Positions 8,449-8,549 of a stretch of DNA of 8,549 nucleotides are shown in pieces. The notes under the pieces are model-generated. The model was not told the origin of the DNA. It saw only the letters and a program-made list of their open reading frames with translations, and did not search any database. The position numbers were made by a program, and so were the translations under genes. The stretch is from Candidatus Krumholzibacteriia bacterium (GTDB lineage Bacteria > Krumholzibacteriota > Krumholzibacteriia > Krumholzibacteriales > Krumholzibacteriaceae), in contig JAQVGR010000050.1 of the NCBI GenBank assembly GCA_028696635.1, positions 1-8,549 on the forward strand, read 5' to 3'. Every line of letters begins with the position of its first letter. The stretch's first letter is position 1.

Positions 8449-8549
8449 CGCCGTTCGTATCTTCTCGCGAGGGGATACTCGCGCATCCTCGCCGGGGGGG
8501 AGCCCGAACGGATCGAGGAATACCGGCCGGCGGGGCGGCGTGCGGTCGG
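8449..8549 (+). pseudogene. uvrA: Continuation of uvrA reading frame beyond the in-frame TAG (partial)
   Basis: Directly after the TAG, in the unchanged frame, the translation includes YLLARGYSRILAGGEPERIE and stays open to the window end. This resembles the UvrA segment normally found here (a 'GF.R...DGE...L' pattern following the first zinc-module Cys pair). The other two frames give no such match. The part in view has no ATG, GTG or TTG start, so it is not a separate gene beginning here. Whether it is expressed depends on what the TAG is. Confidence 0.68.

Overview
The window reads as chromosome from a GC-rich (mid-60s % by eye) diderm bacterium. The diderm call rests on lipopolysaccharide (LPS) core genes (a GT9 heptosyltransferase-like enzyme and WaaA/KdtA) and an OmpA-type outer-membrane protein with a signal peptide, a beta-rich domain, thrombospondin type-3 repeats and a peptidoglycan-binding OmpA_C domain. 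That repeat architecture, a DUF1844 protein, frequent GTG starts and common AUA codons fit uncultivated FCB-type or deltaproteobacteria-like lineages. This is an inference; I cannot assign a phylum.

Layout. Minus strand 1-2978 is a tight operon transcribed leftward: GT9 glycosyltransferase, then waaA (4-base GTGA overlap), then a radical SAM/SPASM-type enzyme (1-base gap) cut by the window start. A 318-bp divergent intergenic region (2979-3296) contains a ~120-bp AT-rich island (about 30% GC) with promoter candidates for both sides. Plus strand 3297-4454 carries two tandem paralogous XRE-cupin regulators, closed by a textbook terminator (4506-4537). A near-consensus promoter (4553-4582) then drives a DUF1844 protein and the 629-aa OmpA-like protein, ending in a 13-bp hairpin shared with the convergent mazG. 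MazG (minus, 7000-7803) and uvrA (plus, from 7957) diverge from overlapping sigma70-like promoters. The mazG leader holds a perfect 12-bp hairpin overlapping its Shine-Dalgarno sequence.

How the genes work together. Two envelope units (LPS inner core/Kdo transfer; OmpA-like anchor with its DUF1844 partner) flank a regulator pair, followed by two genome-maintenance genes: MazG nucleotide-pool sanitation and UvrA excision repair. Nothing indicates a phage, transposon, CRISPR array or RNA gene.

The most notable points are an in-frame TAG at codon 164 of uvrA with the UvrA-like reading continuing in the same frame beyond it, the colinear XRE-cupin duplication in which only one copy keeps the full cupin metal-ligand set, and the SD-overlapping hairpin in the mazG leader. 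No complete new system can be demonstrated here.
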